From positions 1 to 17,779 of the forward strand of contig JBKDZN010000120.1 in the NCBI GenBank assembly GCA_047971245.1: a stretch of 17,779 bases of DNA, given 5' to 3'. Numbering within the stretch: the stretch's first letter is position 1; each line of letters begins with the position of its first letter. Below the pieces are notes generated by a model, which ran no database searches, was not told the DNA's origin, and saw nothing but the letters and a program-made list of their open reading frames with translations. Positions 7,013 to 13,514 of this stretch are shown here, one piece after another. The position numbers and the translations under genes were made by a program. Source of the stretch: CADEDH01 sp047971245 (GTDB taxonomy: Bacteria; Actinomycetota; Acidimicrobiia; Acidimicrobiales; SZUA-35).

Positions 7013-8143
7013 TCAGGCGGAGGCCACCAGACACGGCACCAGCATCTCGGCCGGGGTGAGCGACCCATGCCTTCCCACCAGCTCGAACGGACCGGTGTCG
7101 TCGGGGTCGTCGAACGAGATCGGATCGAACGGCAGGAGGGCGACATCGCCCAGACGTTCCCGGACCCCCGGGGACATCCCGATACCGAACCACCGCTCGT
7201 CCAACATCTGCTCGATGGTCCTGATCCAGGCCCGGTCGCCGTGGGCCTCCTCGGCTGCGGCCACCACGTCGGCCAGACGGTCCGGACCGGCGTGCAGCCA
7301 CCGAAACCGCCCCTCGCCGGACAGACCGGTGCAGTTGACCAGCACATCGGGATCGATCGGGATCGAACCGTGCCGGCAGTCCACCTGGCCGTGATCGGCG
7401 GTGACCAGCATGGTCGTGCCGGACGGTACGGCGTCGAGCATGTCGGCCACCAGCCGGTCGACGAAGGCGAGCTCGGCGTCGTAGGTGGACTCCAGACCGT
7501 ACTCGTGGGCCACCTTGTCGATCCCCTCGTAGTAGGCGTACACGACCTCCTCACCGCTGCGCAGCAGCCGGGCCGTCTCGTGCACCAGCACCGCCGGGGT
7601 CCGGTAGCCGATGAGGCGGCCGCCCCGGAGATGGGCCTCGCTGAACCCCGACAGCCGGAACTCGGCCTTGGTGACCAGGGCCGGGGACCGGCCCAGGAAC
7701 GGGGCGTAGGGCTGCAGCACCGCGGGCGGGATCACCGACCGGGCGTCCGGATTCGAGGGGGTGGCCCAACGCAGGGTGTTCAACACCTGGCCGTCGACCA
7801 CCATGCGATAGCCGACGATGCCGTGCTCGGCCGGGGTCAGCGCCGTGGTGATGGAGGTCAACGCGGTGGCGGTGGTGGAGGGGGCCACGGTGGTGATCGG
7901 CCCACCGGCCATGGCCGACAGGGTGGGCGTGAGGTGGGGTCGCTCCTGGAGCTGCTGCCATCCGAGCCCGTCGAGCACGAACAGCACCCGCGGCCCCGAC
8001 GCCGGGAACCTGGCGGGCAGGGCCGCCCCGTCGTCCACACCCAGCAGGGGACCTAGCAGGTCCGTGGTACACCCCCGACCGAACGCCGGGGTCATCGGAC
8101 CGGTGATCTGGTCCGGGCCCGACGACTCACCTTGGTTGCTCAT
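7013..8143 (-). CDS. Alkaline phosphatase superfamily protein (type I phosphodiesterase/nucleotide pyrophosphatase-like)
   Basis: 376 residues. The two-metal site of the family is complete: VLFVLDGLG with D58, the nucleophile loop APSTTATALTS with probable T91, YEGIDKVAHEYG with D209 and H213, VTADHG with D250 and H251, and C-terminal GRHGSLTPAEM with H359. HGIVGYRM after the nucleophile is also typical. Members hydrolyse phosphodiester or phosphomonoester bonds; the substrate cannot be told from sequence. There is no clear signal peptide, so a cytosolic location is likely. I chose ATG at 8143; an in-frame ATG at 8212 adds 23 polar residues (MICRRPDD...). The stop lies 21 bp before bpa. The gene is divergent from the Rrf2 regulator, across 199 bp. 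Confidence 0.85.
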   Translation of the reverse strand: MSNQGESSGPDQITGPMTPAFGRGCTTDLLGPLLGVDDGAALPARFPASGPRVLFVLDGLGWQQLQERPHLTPTLSAMAGGPITTVAPSTTATALTSITTALTPAEHGIVGYRMVVDGQVLNTLRWATPSNPDARSVIPPAVLQPYAPFLGRSPALVTKAEFRLSGFSEAHLRGGRLIGYRTPAVLVHETARLLRSGEEVVYAYYEGIDKVAHEYGLESTYDAELAFVDRLVADMLDAVPSGTTMLVTADHGQVDCRHGSIPIDPDVLVNCTGLSGEGRFRWLHAGPDRLADVVAAAEEAHGDRAWIRTIEQMLDERWFGIGMSPGVRERLGDVALLPFDPISFDDPDDTGPFELVGRHGSLTPAEMLVPCLVASA

Positions 8144-8329
8144 GTCCACTGTCCGCTCGTCGTTCCGTGACTTCCTGGCGCCGGACACGTCGTCGGGTCG
8201 GCGGCAGATCATGATAGGCCGCGGCGGCCGCTTCCCTGGGGTTGGGCGGCCAGGTCTTGGGACAGGGTCTCGAAATCATGACCCGGGGCCGGCGGGCTCG
8301 CCGCCCCTCCTCCGACCCGATGGCCGGGG

Positions 8330-8340
8330 TACCCTGGGTA
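8330..8340 (+). promoter_or_regulatory. Palindrome overlapping a possible leaderless -10 element of the Rrf2-family gene
   Basis: TACCC-T-GGGTA is an inverted repeat of two 5-bp arms. Its left half plus the centre reads TACCCT, which fits the TANNNT -10 consensus of actinobacteria. It ends 7 nt before the GTG start, the spacing expected when transcription begins at the start codon itself. No separate ribosome-binding site at normal distance is seen. A repressor bound here would block the promoter, so autoregulation by the Rrf2 protein is plausible. No good -35 hexamer is visible. Confidence 0.45.
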
Positions 8341-8342
8341 GG

Positions 8343-8795
8343 GTGAAGGTGTCGACCAGGGGTGATTACGCCAGTCGGGCTCTGCTGTCACTGGCCATCC
8401 ATGGCGACGCCGAAGGCCCGACCACGGTGCGTGATATCGCCGATCGGACCGGTCTCCCCCAGCCGTACCTGGAACAGATCCTGCTGGCGTTGAAGGGCGC
8501 GGGCCTGGTCCGGTCGAAGCGGGGGGTCGGGGGCGGCTACATCCTGGCCCGGCCGGCGGACGAGATCACCCTGGCCGAGATCATCCGGGCCGTCGACGGC
8601 CCGATCACCCTGGGTGACTTCGGACAACCCCACCGGGACGGTGCGTGCGATCACGAGGGCCAGTGTGTCCTGCTGTCGATCTGGCACACCGTGGGCGACG
8701 CCATGCGCCACCACCTCGAGGCCTGGACCCTGGCCGACATCACCGCCATGTCCCGCGGTGACCGCCCATGGCCCGATTCGGTAGGGTCGGACTGA
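8343..8795 (+). CDS. Rrf2-family transcriptional regulator
   Basis: 150 residues from GTG at 8343, giving VKVSTRGDYASRALLSLAIH, the classical Rrf2 N-terminus. The winged-helix DNA-binding part follows: TTVRDIADRTGLPQPYLEQILLALKGAGLVRSKRG, then the GGGYILARP wing and the dimerisation helix. The family includes IscR, NsrR and CymR, which sense Fe-S clusters, nitric oxide or cysteine status. Here the sensor loop has only two cysteines, C102 and C108 (CDHEGQC). The two align with the second and third cluster cysteines of IscR; the first is not conserved, and the IscR His three residues after the last Cys is Leu here. Cluster binding is therefore uncertain. The nitroreductase gene begins 31 bp downstream, suggesting a two-gene operon. 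An in-frame upstream extension to 7818 runs through the divergent gene and is rejected. Confidence 0.92.
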   Translation: MKVSTRGDYASRALLSLAIHGDAEGPTTVRDIADRTGLPQPYLEQILLALKGAGLVRSKRGVGGGYILARPADEITLAEIIRAVDGPITLGDFGQPHRDGACDHEGQCVLLSIWHTVGDAMRHHLEAWTLADITAMSRGDRPWPDSVGSD

Positions 8796-8826
8796 CCGTG
8801 GCGCCCGGCGGAGGGACCGGCGGCCG

Positions 8827-9471
8827 GTGGAGCTGACCCGGGCCCTGGCCCGACGGCGGATGGTCCGGGCGTTCGCCCCCGACCCGATCGACCGGGACAC
8901 CCTCGACGACCTGCTCGACCGGGCCCGGCGGGCGCCGTCGGCCGGTAACACCCAGGCGACCGCCTTCGTCGTGTTGGACACCCCGGCGACCACCGCCGCC
9001 TACTGGGACGTGACCCTTCCCCCACCCCGGCGGGCGGGCTTCCGGTGGTCGGAGCTCCTGAGCGCGCCGGCCCTCGTGCTGGTGACCACCCGCCCCGCCG
9101 CCTACCCGGCCCGGTACGCGGCGGCCGACAAGGTGGCCACCGGGCTCGGGGCCGGGACCGGGGCCTGGCCGGTGCCCTACTGGTGGGTCGACGCCGGGGC
9201 CGTCATCCAGAACATCCTGCTCCTGGCCGTCGACGCCGGCCTCGGGGCCTGCCTGTTCGGCCCGTTCGAACACGAGGCCGCGGTGATCCGGCGGTTCGAT
9301 CTCGACGCCGACACCCGGATCGTGGCCTCGATCGCCCTCGGCCGTCCCCGGCCCGACACCCCCGGCCGGTCGGCGCGCCGCCCTCGCCCACCTCGGGACG
9401 CGGTCATCCACCGGCCCCCGCTGGGGTCGACCGCCCCCGATCAGTCGAGGGTGCCCGACCCGGGACCGTGA
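8827..9471 (+). CDS. Nitroreductase family flavoprotein
   Basis: 214 residues from GTG at 8827, preceded by GGAGGGA. The N-terminus ELTRALARRRMVRAFAPDPI carries the Arg cluster that contacts FMN phosphate, followed by ARRAPSAGNTQATAFVV, the flavin-binding block. Later, VDAGAVIQNILLLAVDAGLGACLFGPF matches the conserved helix and loop near the active site. Such enzymes use NAD(P)H and FMN to reduce nitro groups, quinones or related substrates, usually as dimers; the substrate here is unknown. The last 45 or so residues are Arg/Pro-rich and look disordered. The end overlaps rluD on the opposite strand by 31 bp. Placement behind an Rrf2 regulator suggests redox- or nitrosative-stress-responsive expression, which is inference. 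Confidence 0.88.
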   Translation: MELTRALARRRMVRAFAPDPIDRDTLDDLLDRARRAPSAGNTQATAFVVLDTPATTAAYWDVTLPPPRRAGFRWSELLSAPALVLVTTRPAAYPARYAAADKVATGLGAGTGAWPVPYWWVDAGAVIQNILLLAVDAGLGACLFGPFEHEAAVIRRFDLDADTRIVASIALGRPRPDTPGRSARRPRPPRDAVIHRPPLGSTAPDQSRVPDPGP

Positions 9472-10430
9472 CGCTGCGGCCCGGCCACCGGCTGCTCGGC
9501 GATCGCGCCGGCCACCGCCGCCAGGTCGGCCGGGAGCCGGGAGTCCCACGCCACGGCGTCACCATGGCGCGGATGGCGGAACCCGAGCCGCTCGGCGTGC
9601 AGGAACGGGCGATCCAGCGGGGGGGCGGCTGAGCCGAGCTCGGGGCCGCCGTACACCGGGTCGCCGACCACGGGATGTCCGATGGCCTGCAGGTGGGCCC
9701 GGATCTGATGGGTCCGCCCCGTCTCCAACCGGCAGGTCAGCTCGGTGATCGGGCCGACGCCGGCGATCTCGCCCCGCCGCACCACCCGGTAGGTGGTACG
9801 GGCCGGTTTCCCGTCGGCCACGACCGCCCGGGTGGCCGGGTTGGCCGGTGACCGTCCAAGGGGGGCGTCGACGGTTCCGGAATCGGCCTCGACGATGCCG
9901 GCCACCAGGGTCCGGTACCGACGTTCCACCGTCCGAGCCCGGAGCTGCCGGCTGAGATCCCGGTGGGCCCGGTCGGTCAGGGCCACCATGAGCAGCCCGG
10001 AGGTCCCCTTGTCGAGCCGATGCACGATTCCGGGTCGGGCGGGATCGCCGACATCGGCGACCGCCGGGTAGCGGGCCAGCACCGCAGCCACCAGGGTGCC
10101 GTCGGGATTCCCCGCCCCGGGATGGACGACCAGACCGGCCGGCTTGTCGACGATCAGGACGGTGTCGTCGGCATAGACGACGGGAAGTGGCACCGCGGCG
10201 TCGGCTCGGGGCCGCTCATCGCGGACCAGATGGGTCACCTGGAGGCGGTCCCCGGCCGCCACCCGCTGGGAGCCCTTCACCGCCGGCCGGTCGTTGAGGA
10301 GCACGGCCGCGGTCTCGATCAGGGCGGTCGCCTCTCGCCGGCTGACCGCCGCCACGAGGGCGACCACCCGGTCGACCCGTTCACCGTCGAGGGCCTCGGG
10401 GACCGACTCCTCCAGTCGCCGTTCGGTCAC
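9441..10430 (-). CDS. rluD: RluA/RluD-family pseudouridine synthase
   Basis: 329 residues from a GTG start. An S4 RNA-binding domain occupies about residues 14-70 (RVDRVVALVAAVSRREATALIETAAVLLNDRP). The catalytic domain follows, with the invariant HRLDKGTSG motif (catalytic D140), LIVDKPAGLVVHPG before it and RTHQIRAHLQAIGHPVVGDPVYGG after it. It converts specific uridines in 23S rRNA to pseudouridine. Family members differ in target; RluD is the most likely name because of the S4 domain and the lspA linkage. The GTG start overlaps the lspA stop as GTGA (10427-10430), a typical coupling arrangement. The 3' end overlaps the convergent nitroreductase gene by 31 bp. Confidence 0.93.
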   Translation of the reverse strand: MTERRLEESVPEALDGERVDRVVALVAAVSRREATALIETAAVLLNDRPAVKGSQRVAAGDRLQVTHLVRDERPRADAAVPLPVVYADDTVLIVDKPAGLVVHPGAGNPDGTLVAAVLARYPAVADVGDPARPGIVHRLDKGTSGLLMVALTDRAHRDLSRQLRARTVERRYRTLVAGIVEADSGTVDAPLGRSPANPATRAVVADGKPARTTYRVVRRGEIAGVGPITELTCRLETGRTHQIRAHLQAIGHPVVGDPVYGGPELGSAAPPLDRPFLHAERLGFRHPRHGDAVAWDSRLPADLAAVAGAIAEQPVAGPQRHGPGSGTLD

Positions 10431-10999
10431 GCCGGGTCCGGGTCGGAATCATCCCCGGCCCCGGTGGGCTCGGGGTCGAGGATGGCCATGAGGGCGAAGA
10501 TGACGACGCCGACGACGACGGCGATGTCGGCCACATTGAACACCGGCCACCACTGGACGTCGATGAAGTCGATCACCGGGCCGGTGAGCGGACCGGACTC
10601 GGCCCGGACGATCCGGTCGATCAGGTTGCCCACCGCCCCACCGACGATGGCGCCGAGCACGATCGGCCCCCACCGATCGGTCCGTCGGGCGGCCAGATGC
10701 AACAGGTAGCCGGTCATCCCGATGGCGATGACGGCGAAAACGGGTCCCAGCCCGACGCCGGTGCTGAACGCAGCGCCGCGGTTCTCGACCAGATGAAATC
10801 TGAGGCTCCCGATCACATCGATACAGGCGTCGGTGTCGATCCGGCACGGCCCATCCGTGAGGCGGTTCTCGGCCCACACCTTCGTGGCCCGGTCAACCAC
10901 CACCACCGCGACCGCGACGGCCAAGGCCGCGAACACCGGCCGAAGTGAGGTTTGGGTTGGCTGGGGTGTCAGAACATCGACGTCTTGTGTTGGACGCAC
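10427..10999 (-). CDS. lspA: Lipoprotein signal peptidase (signal peptidase II)
   Basis: 190 residues with four hydrophobic segments, as expected for this membrane aspartyl protease, which cleaves signal peptides from prolipoproteins after lipidation. Conserved elements are VVVVDRATKVW near the first helix, NRGAAF (residues 73-78), VGNLIDRI with catalytic D128 and FNVADI with catalytic D158. I chose GTG at 10999, which has GAGG 8 nt upstream and overlaps the end of the DksA-like gene by 31 bp. This gives an unusually long polar N-terminus of about 20 residues, so a later start such as the GTG at V22 is possible. The C-terminus is a short acidic tail (GDDSDPDPA). Overlaps on both sides point to one operon with rluD. 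Confidence 0.95.
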   Translation of the reverse strand: MRPTQDVDVLTPQPTQTSLRPVFAALAVAVAVVVVDRATKVWAENRLTDGPCRIDTDACIDVIGSLRFHLVENRGAAFSTGVGLGPVFAVIAIGMTGYLLHLAARRTDRWGPIVLGAIVGGAVGNLIDRIVRAESGPLTGPVIDFIDVQWWPVFNVADIAVVVGVVIFALMAILDPEPTGAGDDSDPDPA

Positions 11000-11421
11000 A
11001 CCGAGGCCTCGGGGATGGCTTCGAGCCGCTCCTTGGGGATGATGTCATCCCCGGCGGCACAGTGACCGTAGGTCCCGTTGTCGAGCCTAGCGAGCGCCTG
11101 GTCGATCTCGGCCACGGCCTGCCGGGCCGCCGCCGACAGGGCCAGGTCCCGGTCCCGTTCGACCGCGATGGTGTCACCTTCGCCCGATTCCTCGTCGAAC
11201 TGGACGTCGCCCGGTTCACGGTCCGCCATCAGGGCCGCGGCCTCCGCGGCCAGCCGGTCGGCGTTGGCCGTATAGCTGGCCCGCTCGGTCAGCAACGCCT
11301 CCCGCTGCTGGTCCAGCCAGGCTTGATCGTGGAGGTATGCCTCCTCGGGCGGGTAGGAGTCGTTGCCCTTGCCTGCCCCCTTCTTGGCCGTTTTGGTGCT
11401 GTTCGTGGTGCTTTTCGCCAT
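10969..11421 (-). CDS. DksA/TraR-family protein with a degenerate zinc finger
   Basis: 150 residues from ATG at 11421, with AGGAAG just upstream. The N-terminal 20 residues are basic and low-complexity (MAKSTTNSTKTAKKGAGKG). Residues about 30-112 form a coiled-coil-like helical region. The C-terminal block GTYGHCAAGDDIIPKERLEA through CVQHK matches the DksA/TraR finger in spacing. The family pattern is C-x2-C-x17-C-x2-C, whereas here it is C121-x2-G124-x17-C142-x2-H145: one Cys has become Gly and another His. Family members act on RNA polymerase through the secondary channel, and in actinobacteria a copy precedes lspA, as here. Whether this version still binds zinc is uncertain. The lspA start overlaps its 3' end. 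Confidence 0.9.
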   Translation of the reverse strand: MAKSTTNSTKTAKKGAGKGNDSYPPEEAYLHDQAWLDQQREALLTERASYTANADRLAAEAAALMADREPGDVQFDEESGEGDTIAVERDRDLALSAAARQAVAEIDQALARLDNGTYGHCAAGDDIIPKERLEAIPEASVCVQHKTSMF

Positions 11422-11460
11422 GGGTCTTCCTGGTCGCGCTCGCGTGTGCCGCGCTGTTTC

Positions 11461-11478
11461 CGGCCGTCGGGACGGCCG
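11461..11478. repeat. Inverted repeat upstream of the DksA-like gene
   Basis: CGGCCGTC and GACGGCCG flank a 2-bp centre, perfect over 8 bp per arm. It starts 40 bp before the ATG at 11421 and would lie in the leader RNA or act as an operator. Confidence 0.5.
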
Positions 11479-11502
11479 ACTCTTGGACGATGTCGGGGGT
11501 CA

Positions 11503-11517
11503 ATCCGATCGTCGGAT
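11503..11517. repeat. Inverted repeat upstream of the DksA-like gene
   Basis: ATCCGA-TCG-TCGGAT, perfect 6-bp arms with a 3-bp centre. Its size and symmetry fit a dimeric regulator site; the function is unknown. Confidence 0.4.
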
Positions 11518-11533
11518 CAACCCGAGTTCTTGA

Positions 11534-11545
11534 TGAAGTACTTCA
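11534..11545. repeat. Perfect 12-bp palindrome
   Basis: TGAAGTACTTCA is fully self-complementary with no spacer. It is unusually A/T-containing for this window and lies 113 bp upstream of the DksA-like start. It could be an operator. Confidence 0.45.
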
Positions 11546-11554
11546 CCGCAACCA

Positions 11555-11576
11555 GCAACCCCTGAGCCGGGGTTGC
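11555..11576. repeat. Strong stem-loop
   Basis: GCAACCCC (11555-11562) and GGGGTTGC (11569-11576) pair perfectly around a 6-nt loop. No T-tract follows on either strand. It may be a terminator-like element or part of a structured leader. Confidence 0.5.
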
Positions 11577-11720
11577 GTGTGGCGGGTCTGGCTTGACCGC
11601 TGCGTTGTTGGTGTCACGTCAGATGCTCGCTGAAGCCGAAACGATCCCACACCGCCACGCGCGCCACTCCTCGACCGGCGCCGACGTGGTACCGGACGGG
11701 AAGTGAGACGGCGGTCTGGT

Positions 11721-11739
11721 CACCCCGGTCCCCGGGGTG
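11721..11739. repeat. Strong stem-loop
   Basis: CACCCCGG (11721-11728) and CCGGGGTG (11732-11739) pair perfectly around 3 nt, or 7 bp around a 5-nt loop. It may be a second terminator for the divIVA transcript. Confidence 0.45.
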
Positions 11740-11824
11740 TGAAAGAGTCGACGTATCGTAGCGGAGAATGGCGGCGGGCTCCAGCAAGGCCCGATTGGAC
11801 GACAAACGGGCCGACGACGCAAAG

Positions 11825-11852
11825 CGGGTTCCGACCGGACGATCGGAACCCG
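11825..11852 (-). terminator. Probable terminator of the ftsZ-divIVA transcript
   Basis: CGGGTTCCGA (11825-11834) and TCGGAACCCG (11843-11852) form a perfect 10-bp stem with an 8-nt loop, 103 bp beyond the divIVA stop. On the minus strand it is followed by CTTTGCG, a short weak T-run. It is the strongest hairpin in the gap and is well placed to end the division operon. Confidence 0.6.
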
Positions 11853-11955
11853 TTTGAGCGTCGGCCGGAGATCCCGGACCGATGAAATTGTGGTCTCCCG
11901 CCCGGACGTCGCCCGGAATGGGATGGGATCGGCTCAGAGCCGAGACAGGTGAGCG

Positions 11956-13167
11956 CTACTTGCGCCGGCCGAACCAGCCGCTGGGGCGGCTGGCACCTTC
12001 CTCTTCGAAGAAGTCGGTGATGGGGTCGCCGTCCGCCGGCTCCTCGTTCGTTACCCGCCTCAGCTCATCGAGAAAAGGGTCGCCGGTCGGCGGAGGCGGC
12101 GCCTGGTCACCCCCGTTCGTGCTCGCCGCTCCTTCGGCCGAAACGGCCACCGGTTCGTCGGCCAGGTCATCGCCGGCGTCGACGTCGATCACCTCGACGT
12201 CGGCCTCGTCGTCTTCGTCGATCTCAGCGGCTACGTCGACCGTGCCCGACCCATCGTTCTGGGCGGGGGCCAGATCGTCGAGCTCGTCAGGGTCGACCAC
12301 CTCGGCCGGTCGGCTCGTTTCTTCCATGGCCGTGCGGGCCTCGGCCTCGAGCTCGTCGAGCGACATCACCTCGACGGTGATCGGGGGATAGTCGGTGGAG
12401 TCCACCACCCCGATCTCTGCCGGCTCGAGCGCTTCTCGTGACCGGAGCAGTTCCGGATCGTCGAGCACCGCGTTCAGCTGATCGAGGGCGGCCTTGACGT
12501 CGGTACGACGGGCCTCGAGATGCCGCTCGAATCGGCTGACGTCGGCCTGCAGGAGGCCGTGGATGTGCTGCAGATCACCGATCTGCTGGAGCAGCTGGGC
12601 CCGCTCGCCTTCGTGGGCGACGGCCAGCTCTTCCTCCACGGCGGCCACCCGGGCCTGGGCCTCCTCACGAGCGGTGTCGAGCATCTTGGCCCGCTCGGTG
12701 GCCGCCTCGGCGAGGAGACGCTCACGCTGGGCGACCGCCTCGGTGGTCATCTCGGTGGCCTGATCCCGGGCGTCGGCGAGCAGTGCGTTCGACTGGAACT
12801 CGGCCTCGTTGCGGAGACGCTCGGCCTCCTCCTTGGCCTCTCGCACCGTGGTGTCAGCGGTGCGCTGGGCGTTGACGAGGGTGTTGCGGAGCGTCTCGTC
12901 GAAATCGGGCATCGGGGCCGGCGGGGCTCCGGGGGCCGACGACACTGCGGAGGGGCTGCGGGCTTCGATCAGGCGAGCCTCGGCGGCCGAGGCTCGGTTC
13001 TCGGCTTCCGACAGCCGGCCCTGAAGCCGCTCGATCTCGTCGGCGAGCGGCGCGAGGTTGGCCAGGACCCGGTCTACCTGATCCTTGCTGTACCCGTGCG
13101 GCTCCTCCTCGAACCGGATGTCCGGTATCCGCCGAAGCAGCCGGAGCTTGTCACTTTGCTGGGCCAT
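11956..13167 (-). CDS. divIVA: DivIVA/Wag31-type polar growth and division protein
   Basis: 403 residues. The N-terminal DivIVA lipid-binding module is seen at FEEEPHGYSKDQVDRVLANL (about 19-38), followed by a coiled coil to residue 70. After a Pro/Ala/Ser spacer (70-87) there is a long coiled coil (about 88-245) rich in Ala, Glu and Arg. Next is an acidic disordered stretch (about 250-345), and a C-terminal block with GDPFLDELRRVT, DPITDFFEEE and a basic end GWFGRRK. DivIVA oligomerises on negatively curved membrane and organises polar and septal wall growth. The tail motifs look deliberate (Trp/Phe plus basic residues) and could bind membrane or a partner. A TANNNT element sits 6 nt before the ATG, suggesting a leaderless promoter of its own besides read-through from yggT, which ends 63 bp upstream. 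Confidence 0.92.
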   Translation of the reverse strand: MAQQSDKLRLLRRIPDIRFEEEPHGYSKDQVDRVLANLAPLADEIERLQGRLSEAENRASAAEARLIEARSPSAVSSAPGAPPAPMPDFDETLRNTLVNAQRTADTTVREAKEEAERLRNEAEFQSNALLADARDQATEMTTEAVAQRERLLAEAATERAKMLDTAREEAQARVAAVEEELAVAHEGERAQLLQQIGDLQHIHGLLQADVSRFERHLEARRTDVKAALDQLNAVLDDPELLRSREALEPAEIGVVDSTDYPPITVEVMSLDELEAEARTAMEETSRPAEVVDPDELDDLAPAQNDGSGTVDVAAEIDEDDEADVEVIDVDAGDDLADEPVAVSAEGAASTNGGDQAPPPPTGDPFLDELRRVTNEEPADGDPITDFFEEEGASRPSGWFGRRK

Positions 13168-13173
13168 GGCGAA

Positions 13174-13179
13174 AGACTA
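13174..13179 (-). promoter_or_regulatory. Candidate leaderless -10 element of divIVA
   Basis: On the minus strand TAGTCT (TANNNT) is followed by 6 nt and then the ATG at 13167. This is the spacing expected if the transcript begins at the start codon. A clear Shine-Dalgarno at normal distance is lacking. The region just upstream (13186-13245) is A/T-rich for this genome. No consensus -35 is seen. Confidence 0.4.
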
Positions 13180-13230
13180 TCCCCCATTTTCTGCGCTACG
13201 CACTGGGTCAACTACATGATTCAACAAGCA

Positions 13231-13491
13231 TCAACCACAAATCACCGCGAGCAGGATCTGCAGTCCGATGAGGACCAGGAATTCGGCCAGACCGATCCCC
13301 GCCAGGGCTCCTGGCAAGGGCGGAACGGCCCGGCGGATGGGCAGGACCACCGGGTCGGTCACCGACACGGCGAGGTCGCGCGCACCTGCGGCGACGCCAC
13401 CGGAGGCAATCGGGAAGAAACCCATCACCAACCGGAGTAGGAAAAGAAACTGGAAGAGCAGGAGAGCGATGCAGATGAGTTCGCGGACCAT
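13231..13491 (-). CDS. yggT: YggT family membrane protein
   Basis: 86 residues from ATG at 13491, giving MVRELICIALLLFQFLFLLR as the first membrane helix. The second hydrophobic segment is at the C-terminus (LAEFLVLIGLQILLAVIC). The loop between has VSVTDPVVLPIRRAVPP, the conserved family motif (DP-x3-P-RR). YggT proteins are small two-helix membrane proteins found beside sepF in Gram-positive and cyanobacterial genomes, with a role in division or envelope integrity that is not well defined. An in-frame GTG at 13542 would add 17 residues, but it falls inside an inverted repeat and lacks a ribosome-binding site. The gene lies between sepF (94 bp away) and divIVA (63 bp away). Confidence 0.88.
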   Translation of the reverse strand: MVRELICIALLLFQFLFLLRLVMGFFPIASGGVAAGARDLAVSVTDPVVLPIRRAVPPLPGALAGIGLAEFLVLIGLQILLAVICG

Positions 13492-13514
13492 ATCCCTCGG
13501 AATCGTAGCCTCCG

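Larger units (their letters stand above)
11422..11955. other. 534-bp gene-free interval rich in palindromes, at the usual ileS position
   Basis: No reading frame here looks coding. In Streptomyces and relatives ileS lies between divIVA and the DksA-like gene; here there is only this interval and no recognisable ileS remnant. It contains six inverted repeats, listed separately. On the minus strand it must hold the promoter of the dksA-lspA-rluD unit, but I find no convincing -10/-35 pair close to 11421. A TACGAT hexamer (11755-11760, minus) is one weak candidate. Confidence 0.7.

Noticed and set aside
5963..8056. A 697-codon plus-strand open frame opposite bpa and the AlkP gene
   Set aside because: It is low-complexity, has no domain, and runs through two well-supported minus-strand genes.
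11686..11694. GTGGTACCG, resembling the conserved T-box core, near where ileS would be expected
   Set aside because: It is on the plus strand with no downstream gene in that direction. The longer T-box consensus and specifier stem are not seen.
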